Notes under the pieces: generated by a model
The model's input: the letters and a program-made list of their open reading frames with translations, nothing else
The model's database searches: none
What the model was told of the DNA's origin: nothing
Assembly (NCBI RefSeq): GCF_011316935.1
Contig: NZ_WLYS01000002.1
Span: 620,001 to 684,000, forward strand
DNA: 64,000 nt
Origin: Sphingobacterium chungjuense
Lineage (GTDB): Bacteria > Bacteroidota > Bacteroidia > Sphingobacteriales > Sphingobacteriaceae
Direction: 5' to 3'
Position numbers and translations under genes: made by a program
Shown: in pieces, positions 9,313 to 18,765 of the stretch
Position numbering within the stretch: position 1 is the first letter of the stretch
How the letters are laid out: the number at the start of each line of letters is the position of its first letter

Positions 9313-10176
9313 TTATTGATCATTCAGAATGACTTCTTCTATCGGCGTGAAGGAAAAAGATACATGCTTAGCCCAAGCTGTGTTATCCAATGGATATTCA
9401 TAGCGAAACATGCGCTTAATCTCTAGGTGATCTTCCTGCTGTAGCTTTCTCTTCCGTTGGAAGAGCATGGTATGGATAAAATGTGGCACCGCTACACCCA
9501 CGTTATTCACTTTATTGATACTTTTATACATCCGAAAGAGTTCGCGTACGCTCATCTTTTGGATTCCGCCAAGCTCCAATACCTGGTTAATAAAATCTTT
9601 CTGCCAGTCTATTGTCTTTATCCAGCGCAGCACGTCCAAAGCCGCAATCGGTCGAAACTCCACGTTAGCCATCGCTTCATCGTACCACACATATTTCTCC
9701 GTCAGCAGTTGTCTGAAATAGCGATCGGCCAAGCTGTGTTTTCCTAACGCGATATTGGCAATCACAATGGTATAGTCGATCTGGTAATCGATAAATAGCT
9801 GCTGGATATAACGAATATACTCTTGATCGACCAAACGAGCGAAGTATACCACACGATTGCATTTGTTTGTTTTTAGGAGCGTAATGAAATTTTTCAAGCG
9901 TGTCAATTCCACCTGTAAGCTTACCTGATCGTCCAAATTGGACGATGGCGCGAAACAAATACCGACGCCGAGGTTAGCCATGGCACAATCGGTATAAGCA
10001 TGTTCTTTTCGTAATAAATCGACGGACAGCAAAGTAGCTGTTACTGGTTCAAATCCGGTTGCTTCAAATAGCTTGGCATCTCGAATAAGGCCATAAACCT
10101 GGCAATCATCGGAAGCCAAATTACTCGCAGCCCGTCTCCCCAAATAACTATTAAGTCCACTGATAAGCATACTCAT
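9313..10176 (-). CDS. NAD(P)-binding Rossmann-fold protein (atypical SDR/NmrA type)
   Basis: A 287-residue protein opening with MLISGLNSYLGRRAASNL, a degenerate version of the atypical SDR TGATGYLG nucleotide-binding loop. A second strand region reads QVYGLIRD. The C-terminal half shows FRPIAALDVLRWI and VLELGGIQKMSVREL, which resembles the NAD-epimerase-like proteins whose C-terminus marks status of a domain in YbjT/NmrA relatives. The usual Tyr-x3-Lys pair is not evident, so it may be a binding protein rather than a dehydrogenase. Substrate is unknown. The 101-bp gap to the UbiD gene on the same strand permits co-transcription. Confidence 0.65.
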   Translation of the reverse strand: MSMLISGLNSYLGRRAASNLASDDCQVYGLIRDAKLFEATGFEPVTATLLSVDLLRKEHAYTDCAMANLGVGICFAPSSNLDDQVSLQVELTRLKNFITLLKTNKCNRVVYFARLVDQEYIRYIQQLFIDYQIDYTIVIANIALGKHSLADRYFRQLLTEKYVWYDEAMANVEFRPIAALDVLRWIKTIDWQKDFINQVLELGGIQKMSVRELFRMYKSINKVNNVGVAVPHFIHTMLFQRKRKLQQEDHLEIKRMFRYEYPLDNTAWAKHVSFSFTPIEEVILNDQ

Positions 10177-10385
10177 ACTTTGATTTTAATAGTGTTCTTA
10201 CAGAACTTTATAAGTAGAATTAATTTCAAGATTAGAACACGTGCATCAAAAGATTTGTTTTGTCGCAGCAAGCTTCACGGATTAATACGTACTGACCAAT
10301 GTCTAAATCGTGTCAAATATAAGACCTATAATGCGATTACGCTCTTGAAAACTTATATTTGTGATTGGTAAGATTCACATAATTT

Positions 10386-11660
10386 ATGGATAAAAAGAGA
10401 GTTGTTCTTGTCTGGTTCAGGAATGATTTGCGTTTGCACGACAATGAGATTCTACTCGAAGCAGTCCAGAAAGCCGATTTGGTGATCCCCGTATATTGCT
10501 TCGACCCTCGTTATTACAGCACCAATAAATATGGCGCTAAAAACACGGGTATTTTGCGTGCGCAGTTTATCCGAGAGACGGTGCAATCTTTCAAACAAAG
10601 CCTTCGCAACTTGCAAGGGGATCTTATGACCTACTATGGTTATCCCGAGGAAATCATACCGCGTTTGGCGGCGAAGTACGATGCCGATGAGGTGTATCAC
10701 CATCGGGAAGTAGCTCAGCGTGAGACGAAGATTTCGGAAAAAGTTGAATCTGCCTTGTGGCAATCCAACCGCATCAATCTGAAGCATTTTATCGGGCACA
10801 CGATGTATCATAAAGAGGATCTTCCTTTTCCAGTACGCGATATTCCCGATTCCTTTGCCCTCTTCAAAAAGAAGGTCGAGCGGGAAAGCCAAGTACGACC
10901 TACACTGCCCGAGATCAATCAAATACTGATCCCTAATCACTTGGAAGTAACGGAAATACCGACTTTGTCAGATTTAGGTTTCTCGGACGAGGAGATTGCT
11001 TCGGCAACGCAAAAACAATTGATCGGCGGCGAGCAGCATGGTCTGCAAAATCTTGACTTGATCTTGAACGACTCATACAAAGGTTTCCACGATTACACCC
11101 TATTGTCACCTTATATGGCTACAGGGGCTTTATCACCCGTTTTGGTGTACCATCGCTTGCATGCAGCCATGACACCGACCAATAAAAAACGGTTGGAACG
11201 CAGAACAGCACGACTTTTTTGGCGAGATTATTATCGTTTTATGCTCAAGAAATATCCTAATGTATATTTCAAACTGCAAGGACATCACAGTTCGCCACCG
11301 GAGCATGCTACTGCTGCATCAGAAGAGTTGGAGTGGAGATCGGGGAATACGGGGCAACCTTTTATTGATGAAGCGATCCATATCTTGCGAAGCACAGGCA
11401 ATCTGCCTTCGGAGGCACGCACCATATTAGCACTTTACTTACTGCAAGAAACCAATAATACATGGTTGGAAAGCGCCTCTTTTTTCGAGGAACATTTGTT
11501 GGACTATAATCCAGCTACAACTTATGGTATTTGGTCGCATATTGCCGGAGTGGGCACAAGCAAAAAAGACAATCTTACTGGAATAAGTTGGCAAGATGCA
11601 TTGGCCAAGCATTACCCGAAGGGATTGAAATACGAGGAAAATTCCATCAAAGCTAAATAA
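10386..11660 (+). CDS. DASH-type cryptochrome / photolyase
   Basis: A 424-residue flavoprotein of the cryptochrome/photolyase family. The antenna-binding N-terminal Rossmann domain starts VLVWFRNDLRLHDNE and contains VYCFDPRYY, a DASH-subclass hallmark. The FAD domain shows LLSPYMATGALSP, RLFWRDYYRFM and the C-terminal NPATTYGIWSHIAGVGTS, equivalent to the family's conserved end region. DASH proteins repair cyclobutane dimers in single-stranded or looped DNA using light. Length agrees with bacterial DASH proteins. It is convergent with the ClC channel gene. Confidence 0.93.
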   Translation: MDKKRVVLVWFRNDLRLHDNEILLEAVQKADLVIPVYCFDPRYYSTNKYGAKNTGILRAQFIRETVQSFKQSLRNLQGDLMTYYGYPEEIIPRLAAKYDADEVYHHREVAQRETKISEKVESALWQSNRINLKHFIGHTMYHKEDLPFPVRDIPDSFALFKKKVERESQVRPTLPEINQILIPNHLEVTEIPTLSDLGFSDEEIASATQKQLIGGEQHGLQNLDLILNDSYKGFHDYTLLSPYMATGALSPVLVYHRLHAAMTPTNKKRLERRTARLFWRDYYRFMLKKYPNVYFKLQGHHSSPPEHATAASEELEWRSGNTGQPFIDEAIHILRSTGNLPSEARTILALYLLQETNNTWLESASFFEEHLLDYNPATTYGIWSHIAGVGTSKKDNLTGISWQDALAKHYPKGLKYEENSIKAK

Positions 11661-11723
11661 TAATCCACCCGAGATCGGCGCATTATTATTTAGGATCTTT
11701 CTTCCGCTCAGAAAATGCGCTTA

Positions 11724-13526
11724 TTATTGATCGAAGTAAGAAGCTTGTCGCACCAGTAATGCGCGGTATTTATTGAATACTGCAGATTTGGAGACGAAAC
11801 CTTGATAAAAGCCGTTTGCATCTAATACAGGTAAAATCCATACATCTTCCCGATTCATCTTTTGCATCACCAACTCCATATTGGCTTCCAGCGATACCGT
11901 ATCCATCGGTTTTTCAGCCAATTCAGCCATGGTCTTCTTCAAACCTTCGGGTTGTTCGCCCAACAGGATTTCTAGCAGACGCTCACTATAGATGACGCCC
12001 AAAAACTTACCGTCCTCTCCTACTACTGGAAATATGTTGCGCTTTGTGTGGATGATATCATGGCTTCTATCTTGAGGATATTCATCAGGACGTAGGATGG
12101 TAAAATTATTCTCCAACACATAGCGAAGCTTCATCATGCTCAGCACCGTACGATCCTTATCTTCATGACTAATCAAATCGCCTTGTTCCGCTAATCCTTT
12201 GGTATAGATGGAATGCTTGAGTACCACACGGTTGATGAGGTAAGCAATTGCTGTAACCAACATTAATGGCACCATCAAGGCATAACCACCCGTGATTTCG
12301 GCAATCAAGAAGATAGCTGTTAATGGTGCATGCATCATGCCGGCGAGTGCTCCAGCCATTCCGGCTACGGTAAAATTCGCCACATTCAAGTCAACCATTC
12401 CCGTCAGGTTCAAACCATAAGAAAAGGCAAATCCCAACAAACCGCCGACGACTAAGCTTGGTCCAAAGACGCCCCCATTACCACCACCATTTAAGGTAAT
12501 GAGTGCCGCAAACGTTTTGGCAAAAACGGTACACAGTGCAAATATCACCACCATAATGCCCGTCTGACTGTACTCCGCAAATATGCTATTCTGTAACATA
12601 GCCATATGATTGCCATCGAGAATTTGCTGAATCGCCAAATATCCCTCGCCATACAGCGCCGGAAAAATAAAGATCAATACACCGAGACTGATTCCACTGA
12701 TCCAAACCTTACGGTATGGGTTATGAATTTTGTTGTACTGCAAGCGTAGCCAGCCGGCGAGTTTTGCAAAATAAACGGAGAAACCACCTACAATAAAAGC
12801 GAGTAGAACATAGAAAAACAAAGCACTAAAGACCCAATCGTCGGTAACAAGGTGAAATAAGGGCTCGCTATAAATGGAACGCGAAATCACGGCTGCCGTA
12901 GCGGTCGAGATCAATAAGGGAATAAATACGGGAATAGAAAACTCTGGAAGCAGGATTTCGATAGCGAAAATCATACCTGCCACCGGACTATTAAACGCAC
13001 CAGAAATACCAGCAGCCGCACCGCACGCTAATAGTAACGTGACTTCACGATAACTCAGACCAAAGAATCGCCCCATATTTGAACCAATGGCAGCGCCTGA
13101 ATAAGCAATCGGCGCTTCTAGACCAGAAGAGCCGCCAAAACCAACGGTAATAGCACTGGTGACTATCTGTGAATAAATATTGTGTGGCTCGATCTTACTG
13201 GAATTACGCGAAATGGCATACATAATCGGCGTCATTCCGTGTCCTAATTCTTTCTTACGGATGAATCTACGCACATACACCACACTGAGCAAAATACCCA
13301 CAAGTGGAAAAAGTAAATAAACATAATACTTATATTGCGAACGTACCTCATCTTGCAAAAACGCAGCAATACCGTGCGTCATACCTTTCAGCAATGCTGC
13401 GGCCAATCCGCCAACAATACCCACCAGCAACGCGACCAATATTAAAAAATTTCTGTTCGAAATTTTCTGCATACGCCATTTGTTGAGTTGATCAATGAAA
13501 CGGTAGAGCTTGGCGGGTATATTCAT
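11724..13526 (-). CDS. ClC family chloride channel/transporter with C-terminal CBS pair
   Basis: A 600-residue inner-membrane protein with about ten or more hydrophobic segments. The selectivity-filter motifs are GSSGLEAPIAYSG (the gating glutamate is retained although the usual GREGP reads GLEAP) and GGNGGVFGPSLVVGG. Residues from about 450 on carry a CBS-domain pair (RNIFPVVGEDGKFLGVI; VWILPVLDANGFYQGFV), expected to bind adenine nucleotides. It moves Cl- or related anions, probably coupled to protons. The start MNIPAKLYRF precedes the first membrane segment. Confidence 0.92.
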   Translation of the reverse strand: MNIPAKLYRFIDQLNKWRMQKISNRNFLILVALLVGIVGGLAAALLKGMTHGIAAFLQDEVRSQYKYYVYLLFPLVGILLSVVYVRRFIRKKELGHGMTPIMYAISRNSSKIEPHNIYSQIVTSAITVGFGGSSGLEAPIAYSGAAIGSNMGRFFGLSYREVTLLLACGAAAGISGAFNSPVAGMIFAIEILLPEFSIPVFIPLLISTATAAVISRSIYSEPLFHLVTDDWVFSALFFYVLLAFIVGGFSVYFAKLAGWLRLQYNKIHNPYRKVWISGISLGVLIFIFPALYGEGYLAIQQILDGNHMAMLQNSIFAEYSQTGIMVVIFALCTVFAKTFAALITLNGGGNGGVFGPSLVVGGLLGFAFSYGLNLTGMVDLNVANFTVAGMAGALAGMMHAPLTAIFLIAEITGGYALMVPLMLVTAIAYLINRVVLKHSIYTKGLAEQGDLISHEDKDRTVLSMMKLRYVLENNFTILRPDEYPQDRSHDIIHTKRNIFPVVGEDGKFLGVIYSERLLEILLGEQPEGLKKTMAELAEKPMDTVSLEANMELVMQKMNREDVWILPVLDANGFYQGFVSKSAVFNKYRALLVRQASYFDQ

Positions 13527-13661
13527 TATTATTGAAAGGAATGGATGACAGTAGTAAAGTAATTCCTTGCAAAATTAGGGATTGTGTTTGGAATTCAGCA
13601 AATTTCGGATTTTATTTACGTGGTATCTTTCGGAACTTTGGATTATAGATAGAATAAGGAC

Positions 13662-14504
13662 ATGGAAAATTTGACCGTAGTGAATTATAAACGCATTGAA
13701 AAAGCGATTGCTTTTATTAGTGAGAATTATGGCAAGCAGCCTAGCTTGGATGAAATCGCGGAGCAAGTACACCTCAGCCCTTTTCATTTTCAGCGGCTCT
13801 TTGCCGAATGGGCGGGCACTACGCCAAAACGATTCTTGCAATACATAAGTATGAACTATGCGAAAGAATTATTGAGCAAAGAACGCGCTACTTTGTGGGA
13901 AACTGCCGAGGCGACCGGTTTGTCGAGCACCAGCCGCCTGCACGATCTATTTATACAATTGGAAGGGATGACGCCCGCTGAATATAAGCATGGTGGCAAA
14001 AATTTAGAGATTGACTATCAGGTAAACGCCACCCCGTTTGGAGAAGTTTTAATCGCGAATACACACAAAGGCATTTGCCATCTCAGCTTCATCGCCGAAG
14101 AGGCAGAAGCAGATCTGCAGCAATTAATCGCCCAATTTCCACAAGCCACATTTACCGCAAGGCGGAATGATATGCAGGCGAAAGCACTGGATATCTTTCA
14201 ACATGATTGGACAGATATGCCACAAATAAAGCTGCACCTAAAGGGAACAGATTTTCAACTTAAGGTGTGGCAATGTTTATTAGAGATTCCTTCAGGATCA
14301 TTGTCTAGCTACGGAAAAATTGCCCATGATATCGGGACACCTTTGGCGCACAGAGCAGTAGGCACCGCCATCGGAAGAAATCCCATTGCATTTTTAATAC
14401 CTTGCCACCGCGTCATTCAGACCACAGGCGGCATTGGCGGATACATGTGGGGAACAAACAGAAAAAAAGCAATCATCGGATGGGAAGCAGCACAAAGCCA
14501 ATAG
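13662..14504 (+). CDS. ada: Ada-like methylated-DNA-protein cysteine methyltransferase with AraC helix-turn-helix
   Basis: A 280-residue two-domain protein. Residues 1-105 are an AraC-type DNA-binding domain (LDEIAEQVHLSPFHFQRLFAEW, then EATGLSSTSRLHDLF). Residues about 115-280 are O6-methylguanine methyltransferase with the acceptor Cys248 in IPCHRVI and the arginine-finger region AHRAVGTAIGRNP. It removes O6-methyl groups from DNA and may activate repair genes. The N-terminal zinc domain of E. coli Ada (about 354 residues), which senses methylphosphotriesters, is absent. The stop overlaps the alkB start by 25 bp, so the two are translationally coupled. Confidence 0.93.
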   Translation: MENLTVVNYKRIEKAIAFISENYGKQPSLDEIAEQVHLSPFHFQRLFAEWAGTTPKRFLQYISMNYAKELLSKERATLWETAEATGLSSTSRLHDLFIQLEGMTPAEYKHGGKNLEIDYQVNATPFGEVLIANTHKGICHLSFIAEEAEADLQQLIAQFPQATFTARRNDMQAKALDIFQHDWTDMPQIKLHLKGTDFQLKVWQCLLEIPSGSLSSYGKIAHDIGTPLAHRAVGTAIGRNPIAFLIPCHRVIQTTGGIGGYMWGTNRKKAIIGWEAAQSQ

Positions 14505-15079
14505 AATATTTACCGAAGGACGGTAGCAGCGTATATTATGGCATGATCTGCACGCAACAAGAAGCGGACAACTTTTTGAAAGAGCTCCTTGCGAATATCG
14601 AATGGAAAAACGACGAGGCTGTGATCTTTGGTAAACATATCGTCACGAAGAGAAAAGTAGCTTGGTATGGCGATCAGGCCTTCGACTACACTTATTCGAA
14701 TACCACCAAACGCGCCCTAGCCTGGACGCCAGCACTATTAAAGATCAAAGACCAGATAGAACAACGTACCGGCGAAACATTTAATTCCTGCCTATTAAAT
14801 CTGTATCATGATGGTAGCGAAGGCATGGCTTGGCATAGCGATGGCGAATCGGAATTGAAGAAGCACGGAGCTATTGCATCCGTAAGTTTTGGCGCGCAGC
14901 GCAAATTCTGCTTCAAGCACAAAGAATCCAAAGAAAAGATCGACATTCAGCTAGAACATGGTAGTTTGCTCGTGATGTCTGGCACGACACAGCAGTATTG
15001 GCTACACCGACTTCCACCCATCAAAAAAGTAAATAGTCCGCGTGTAAATCTGACTTTCCGAACCATGATAAAGCGATAA
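14480..15079 (+). CDS. alkB: AlkB-like 2-oxoglutarate/Fe(II) dioxygenase, alkylated-DNA repair
   Basis: A 199-residue dioxygenase when started at the ATG at 14480; an upstream ATG at 14402 only reads through the end of ada in another frame. The iron ligands are the HxD pair in AWHSDGE and the distal histidine in YWLHRLPP. The 2-oxoglutarate-binding arginine is in RVNLTFR. The substrate-recognition segment NSCLLNLYHDGSEGM resembles the ALKBH2-type subgroup. It removes 1-methyladenine and 3-methylcytosine lesions oxidatively. Overlap with ada by 25 bp marks a compact adaptive-response operon. Confidence 0.92.
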   Translation: MGSSTKPIEYLPKDGSSVYYGMICTQQEADNFLKELLANIEWKNDEAVIFGKHIVTKRKVAWYGDQAFDYTYSNTTKRALAWTPALLKIKDQIEQRTGETFNSCLLNLYHDGSEGMAWHSDGESELKKHGAIASVSFGAQRKFCFKHKESKEKIDIQLEHGSLLVMSGTTQQYWLHRLPPIKKVNSPRVNLTFRTMIKR

Positions 15080-15166
15080 ACAAATAAGTACAGGTTTACG
15101 CTGAATGTTTGAAATGTTGTACTTTTACGGCAGAATCCAGCGTTCACCATTCGGCATATACCTTAT

Positions 15167-17014
15167 ATGACAACTATTACCAAAATTTTCATTGCCCTTC
15201 TTTTCTTTTTTTGCGTTGCGATCGCATACGGATTTCAGCAGCCGAGTCAAGATACGTTGCAATCACGTGCCGATACCGTCACGGCGATCAACCAACGTTC
15301 TGTGGATCTGATGCAGCTGATGGAACAACAGCGACGCGACTCGGTAAAACGATTGGCACTCGAAAATCAGTTGCTCAGTTTGCAACTAAACGATCGGCAA
15401 GAAAACCAGCGTTTGGTAGCAGAGTTGCGCGTGCTGCAAAGTCGGGATTCCATTTTATTGGCTCGCAGAAAGCAAAAGGTGGATTCGCTCAAGCTCCTGA
15501 ACGATGGCGTACCGGTTATACCATTTAGAGATACTATTTTTAGAATATACACCAGCTTGGGTAGTTACACCGCCAAAGATCGCGCTATGGCGATTGAAGA
15601 ACGCATTCGAAATCTTGCCGCCAATCTCGATTTTCAAGTCGATTCACTGCGCGCTTGGGAAAATGAAAACAATTGGATCATTGCCTGGAATGACCAAATG
15701 ATTATTAGCTTCAATGATCAAGATGCATTGTGGACGAATATTGATATCGCTTCGTTAGCGGCGATGAAATTGCAAGAAATCAAAGCCACCATCACTAAGC
15801 ACCGGGAAGAGACGAGTCTAAAAAATCTGCTGATCTCCTTATCACGAGCCGCGCTAATCATTACGGTATTGTCGTTACTCGTGATCGGCATGAGCCGACT
15901 AGCGACCTGGACACGACGGAAGCTAATCGTGAATCGTGGGAAAAGACTACAGGGTGTTCAAGTCCGCGGTTATCAGCTGATATCTCCCGCAAGGCAAGTC
16001 CGCATTCTGTGGATCATCATCACGGCTGTGAAATGGATTTTAATTCTTACGGTGATCTATTTGGCCCTGCCAATGATGCTCAATTTATTTCCGAGCACGC
16101 GCGGTTACACGCCGGTATTGCTCGGTTATTTTCTGAATCCACTGCGTGATATGGGCGCATCGATTGTAGCATATTTCCCCAATCTCATTACGATTATCGT
16201 GATATGCGTGGTATTTCGCTATGCGCTCAAAGTATTGAAATTCTTTGCTGGCGAATTGCGTACCGGTGCACTGCATATTCCTGGTTTTTTTCCAGATTGG
16301 GCATTGCCTACCTACCATATTTTACGCGTATTGCTATTAGCTTTTCTGATGATTGTGATTTTCCCTTATTTACCAGGATCAGATTCTTCCATTTTCAAGG
16401 GCGTATCGGTTTTTATCGGTGTGCTTTTTACATTCAGCTCCGCTGGTGCATTAGGAAACATTGTAGCCGGATTGGTGCTTACCTATATGCGATCATTTTC
16501 GCTGGGCGATCGTGTAAAAATTGGCGATCTTAGTGGTGATATCATCGAAAAATCGTTACTTGTCACGCGTATTCGCACGACCAAAAATGAGGTTATTTCT
16601 GTACCAAATTCACAGGTGATGAATAGCCACACCATCAATTATAGTGCAGATTCGCAAGAAAAGGGCTTGATTATACATACCAACTTGACGATGTCTTACG
16701 AAACACGTTGGCAGACTGTGCATCAATTAGCTATCAAAGCCGCACTAAGAGTAGAATTTATCGAGGCCGAGCCCGCTCCATTTGTCTTGCAAAATAGTTT
16801 GGATGATTTTTACATTACGTACCAAATTAATGCCTACACCAAACATCCGAACAAACAAGCGCAAATCTATTCGGAATTGCATAAAAGTTTGATGGATGTA
16901 TTTCACGAAGCCGATATTGAGTTGCTTTCACCGCATTACAACGCGATAAGAGACGGGAATAAGCGCGATCTACCGGACGCTTTTGGCACAAAATCTGACG
17001 ATAAGCTTCACTAA
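15167..17014 (+). CDS. MscS family mechanosensitive ion channel with long periplasmic N-terminal region
   Basis: A 615-residue membrane protein. It has an N-terminal signal or anchor (IFIALLFFFCVAIAYGF), then a glutamine/arginine-rich probable coiled coil at residues about 45-110. Several membrane helices follow from about 220 onward. The MscS core is SSAGALGNIVAGLVLTYM (pore helix) followed by SLGDRVKIGDLSGDI and VPNSQVMNSHTINYS of the beta domain. Such channels open under membrane tension and release solutes on hypo-osmotic shock. Much longer than E. coli MscS (286 residues), it resembles the MscM/YbiO class in layout. The Crp-type gene begins 11 bp later, suggesting an operon. Confidence 0.9.
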   Translation: MTTITKIFIALLFFFCVAIAYGFQQPSQDTLQSRADTVTAINQRSVDLMQLMEQQRRDSVKRLALENQLLSLQLNDRQENQRLVAELRVLQSRDSILLARRKQKVDSLKLLNDGVPVIPFRDTIFRIYTSLGSYTAKDRAMAIEERIRNLAANLDFQVDSLRAWENENNWIIAWNDQMIISFNDQDALWTNIDIASLAAMKLQEIKATITKHREETSLKNLLISLSRAALIITVLSLLVIGMSRLATWTRRKLIVNRGKRLQGVQVRGYQLISPARQVRILWIIITAVKWILILTVIYLALPMMLNLFPSTRGYTPVLLGYFLNPLRDMGASIVAYFPNLITIIVICVVFRYALKVLKFFAGELRTGALHIPGFFPDWALPTYHILRVLLLAFLMIVIFPYLPGSDSSIFKGVSVFIGVLFTFSSAGALGNIVAGLVLTYMRSFSLGDRVKIGDLSGDIIEKSLLVTRIRTTKNEVISVPNSQVMNSHTINYSADSQEKGLIIHTNLTMSYETRWQTVHQLAIKAALRVEFIEAEPAPFVLQNSLDDFYITYQINAYTKHPNKQAQIYSELHKSLMDVFHEADIELLSPHYNAIRDGNKRDLPDAFGTKSDDKLH

Positions 17015-17025
17015 GTAATATCCAC

Positions 17026-17589
17026 ATGAGTAGTCTGACGCTTTTATTAGAAAAGATCCATCCTTTGCCGCCCGATTCTGTCGCAGGACTAGAAGAGAAG
17101 ATCAGTTTAATCACGCTCAAAAAGGGACATATACTGATGCGAGCAGACCGACAAGAGCCTTTTCTCTATTTAATCAAACACGGAGTGGTGCGCGCATATG
17201 CCGAAACTGAAAAGGGCGAGATTACGTTCTGGTTTGGTCAGGAGGGCGAAGCGGTACTATCGATGGCAAGCTATGTGATGGATATACCTAGCTATGAAAG
17301 CATCGCGCTGATCGAAGATTGCGAGCTCTATCAAATTGCCAAGGCAGATTTAAAGGCTCTTTACAATCAGGACATACACTGGGCCAACTGGGGCCGAAAG
17401 CTAGCAGAATACGAATTACTGAAAGCCGAGCGTCGTGCGATATCAAGAGAACTTCTCTCTGCTACTCAACGGTATAACGCCTTGCTAGCCGAACACCCGA
17501 AACTAATCCAACGCATTCCGTTGAAATTTATCGCTTCTTATTTAGGCGTTACGCAGGTAAGTTTGAGCAGAATTCGTAAAGGAAATTAG
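17026..17589 (+). CDS. Crp/Fnr family regulator (cyclic-nucleotide-binding fold)
   Basis: A 187-residue protein. Residues about 25-125 form a cNMP-binding beta roll (KGHILMRADRQEPFLYLIKHGVVRAYAE is interrupted by the usual glycine turns). The C-terminal 50 residues form a short winged helix (RIPLKFIASYLGVTQVSLSRIRK). This small Crp-like type is common in Bacteroidota; many appear not to bind cAMP. It follows the MscS gene by 11 bp and precedes the superoxide dismutase gene by 63 bp. Local control of one of these is possible but not shown. Confidence 0.85.
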   Translation: MSSLTLLLEKIHPLPPDSVAGLEEKISLITLKKGHILMRADRQEPFLYLIKHGVVRAYAETEKGEITFWFGQEGEAVLSMASYVMDIPSYESIALIEDCELYQIAKADLKALYNQDIHWANWGRKLAEYELLKAERRAISRELLSATQRYNALLAEHPKLIQRIPLKFIASYLGVTQVSLSRIRKGN

Positions 17590-17652
17590 GGATCTTCTAT
17601 AAAACTATCCCTATCTTTATTTGTTTAAATAACGAACAAAAACTAGAACATC

Positions 17653-18327
17653 ATGAAATTTTTTAAAGCGACATTTTTACTATCGGCCTTGGTGATGGGC
17701 CAAGCAGCCATAGCACAATTCCAACAAGCACCACTTCCGTATGCTTACAATGCATTGGAGCGTGCTGTAGATGCGGAGACCATGGAAATCCATTACTCGA
17801 AACATGGCGCAGCATATACCACCAACTTAAATAAAGCTGTAGCAGGCACTGCCATGGAGAAAGAAAGTCTCGAAAAAATTCTTGCCAAAGTGTCGTCTGG
17901 TTCTGCTGCGCTTCGCAATAATGCAGGTGGACATTACAACCACGAGTTGTTTTGGACGATCTTGACACCAAATAAAGATACCAAACCAACCGCAGCATTG
18001 GCAGCAGCCATCAATAAGGACTTTGGATCAATTGACAAATTGAAAGAGCAATTAAACAAAGAGGGTGCTGATCGTTTTGGATCGGGCTGGGCTTGGTTGG
18101 CTGTAGATAGCAAAGGCAAATTATTCGTTTCTTCTACTGCAAACCAAGATAATCCTTTAATGGATATCGCGGAGCAAAAAGGTACTCCAATTTTAGGGAT
18201 CGACGTATGGGAGCATGCTTATTACTTGAAATATCAAAATAAAAGAGCAGATTATTTAGGCGCATTTTGGACTATTGTGAACTGGCCTGAGGTGAGTCGT
18301 CGTTACGAAGCAGCAATTAAGAAATAA
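17653..18327 (+). CDS. sodA: exported Fe/Mn superoxide dismutase, Mn-type signature
   Basis: A 224-residue protein with a cleavable signal peptide ([15 protein letters not shown]), so the enzyme acts in the periplasm, dismutating superoxide to peroxide and oxygen. The metal ligands are seen in order: His in IHYSKHG, His in NHELFW, and Asp and His in [21 protein letters not shown] with STANQDNPL matches the Gly/Gln pattern of Mn-dependent enzymes rather than the Fe type. Cambialistic use is possible. It is followed by a strong terminator and is probably monocistronic or the end of the MscS-Crp operon. Confidence 0.94.
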   Translation: MKFFKATFLLSALVMGQAAIAQFQQAPLPYAYNALERAVDAETMEIHYSKHGAAYTTNLNKAVAGTAMEKESLEKILAKVSSGSAALRNNAGGHYNHELFWTILTPNKDTKPTAALAAAINKDFGSIDKLKEQLNKEGADRFGSGWAWLAVDSKGKLFVSSTANQDNPLMDIAEQKGTPILGIDVWEHAYYLKYQNKRADYLGAFWTIVNWPEVSRRYEAAIKK

Positions 18328-18360
18328 TTTTTGCGACCTTATAACTACTCGTAAATAAAT

Positions 18361-18404
18361 ATAAGGCTTGTTTTCTCATGTCGAAAACAAGCCTTATTAT
18401 TTTA
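18361..18404 (+). terminator. intrinsic terminator of the superoxide dismutase gene
   Basis: A 15-bp perfect stem (18361-18375 with 18383-18397) with a 7-base loop, followed by TATTTT, begins 34 bp after the sod stop. Confidence 0.9.
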
Positions 18405-18554
18405 AACCAGTTGGCGAACAGCAGGTCTGTTTATCCAAACAATATCTGTGGCTAATTCGTCAATTTGCGGTAATAGTTCGTACAGGTTTGATAACTGAAT
18501 ACCGTTATCTACCATACAAAATAACTGCAAAACAGTGGTAAACAGGTCATAATA
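18402..18554 (-). other. open, coding-looking fragment; possible gene remnant or 37-residue small protein
   Basis: On the minus strand a frame runs open from after a stop at 18555-18557 to a stop at 18402-18404. It has one internal ATG at 18515, giving 37 residues starting MVDNGIQLSNLYELLPQID. The composition (LPQIDELATDIVWINRPAV) looks like real protein rather than noise, but I do not recognise it. It could be the tail of a decayed gene, since nothing recognisable precedes it. The rest of 18328-18756 holds only the sod terminator and the fabH promoter region. Confidence 0.3.
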
Positions 18555-18626
18555 TTAGATATAACCTCGTTTGACATAGATAAAAATAACTTACGATTTA
18601 CAATAACTTTTCACGATATTTGCATG

Positions 18627-18634
18627 TATTTTTG
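18627..18634 (+). promoter_or_regulatory. candidate -7 promoter element for fabH
   Basis: TATTTTTG fits TAnnTTTG. It would give a leader of about 130 bases before the fabH ATG at 18766. No good -33 TTTG is seen. Confidence 0.4.
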
Positions 18635-18765
18635 CACAGGCAAGTAAGTATGCACTTCCTTATAGTTGAGATGATAACGCATACTGGACAATCGAAGAAA
18701 TTTGCGTCACAAAAATCGATAACTATACAGAATAAACGTTTACAGGAGAGATACAGTTGCAGAGC

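Noticed and set aside
10180-10371. 63-codon plus-strand frame before the DASH cryptochrome gene
   Set aside because: No recognisable features; it occupies the promoter region between divergent genes.
12990-13160. ClC filter motif GLEAP instead of GREGP as an oddity
   Set aside because: The gating glutamate is kept, and I believe this variant is usual in Bacteroidota ClC proteins, so it is not evidence of altered function.
14402-14479. Upstream start for AlkB inside ada
   Set aside because: The extra 26 residues are ada codons read in another frame, Arg/His-rich and absent from AlkB proteins; the ATG at 14480 fits the family.
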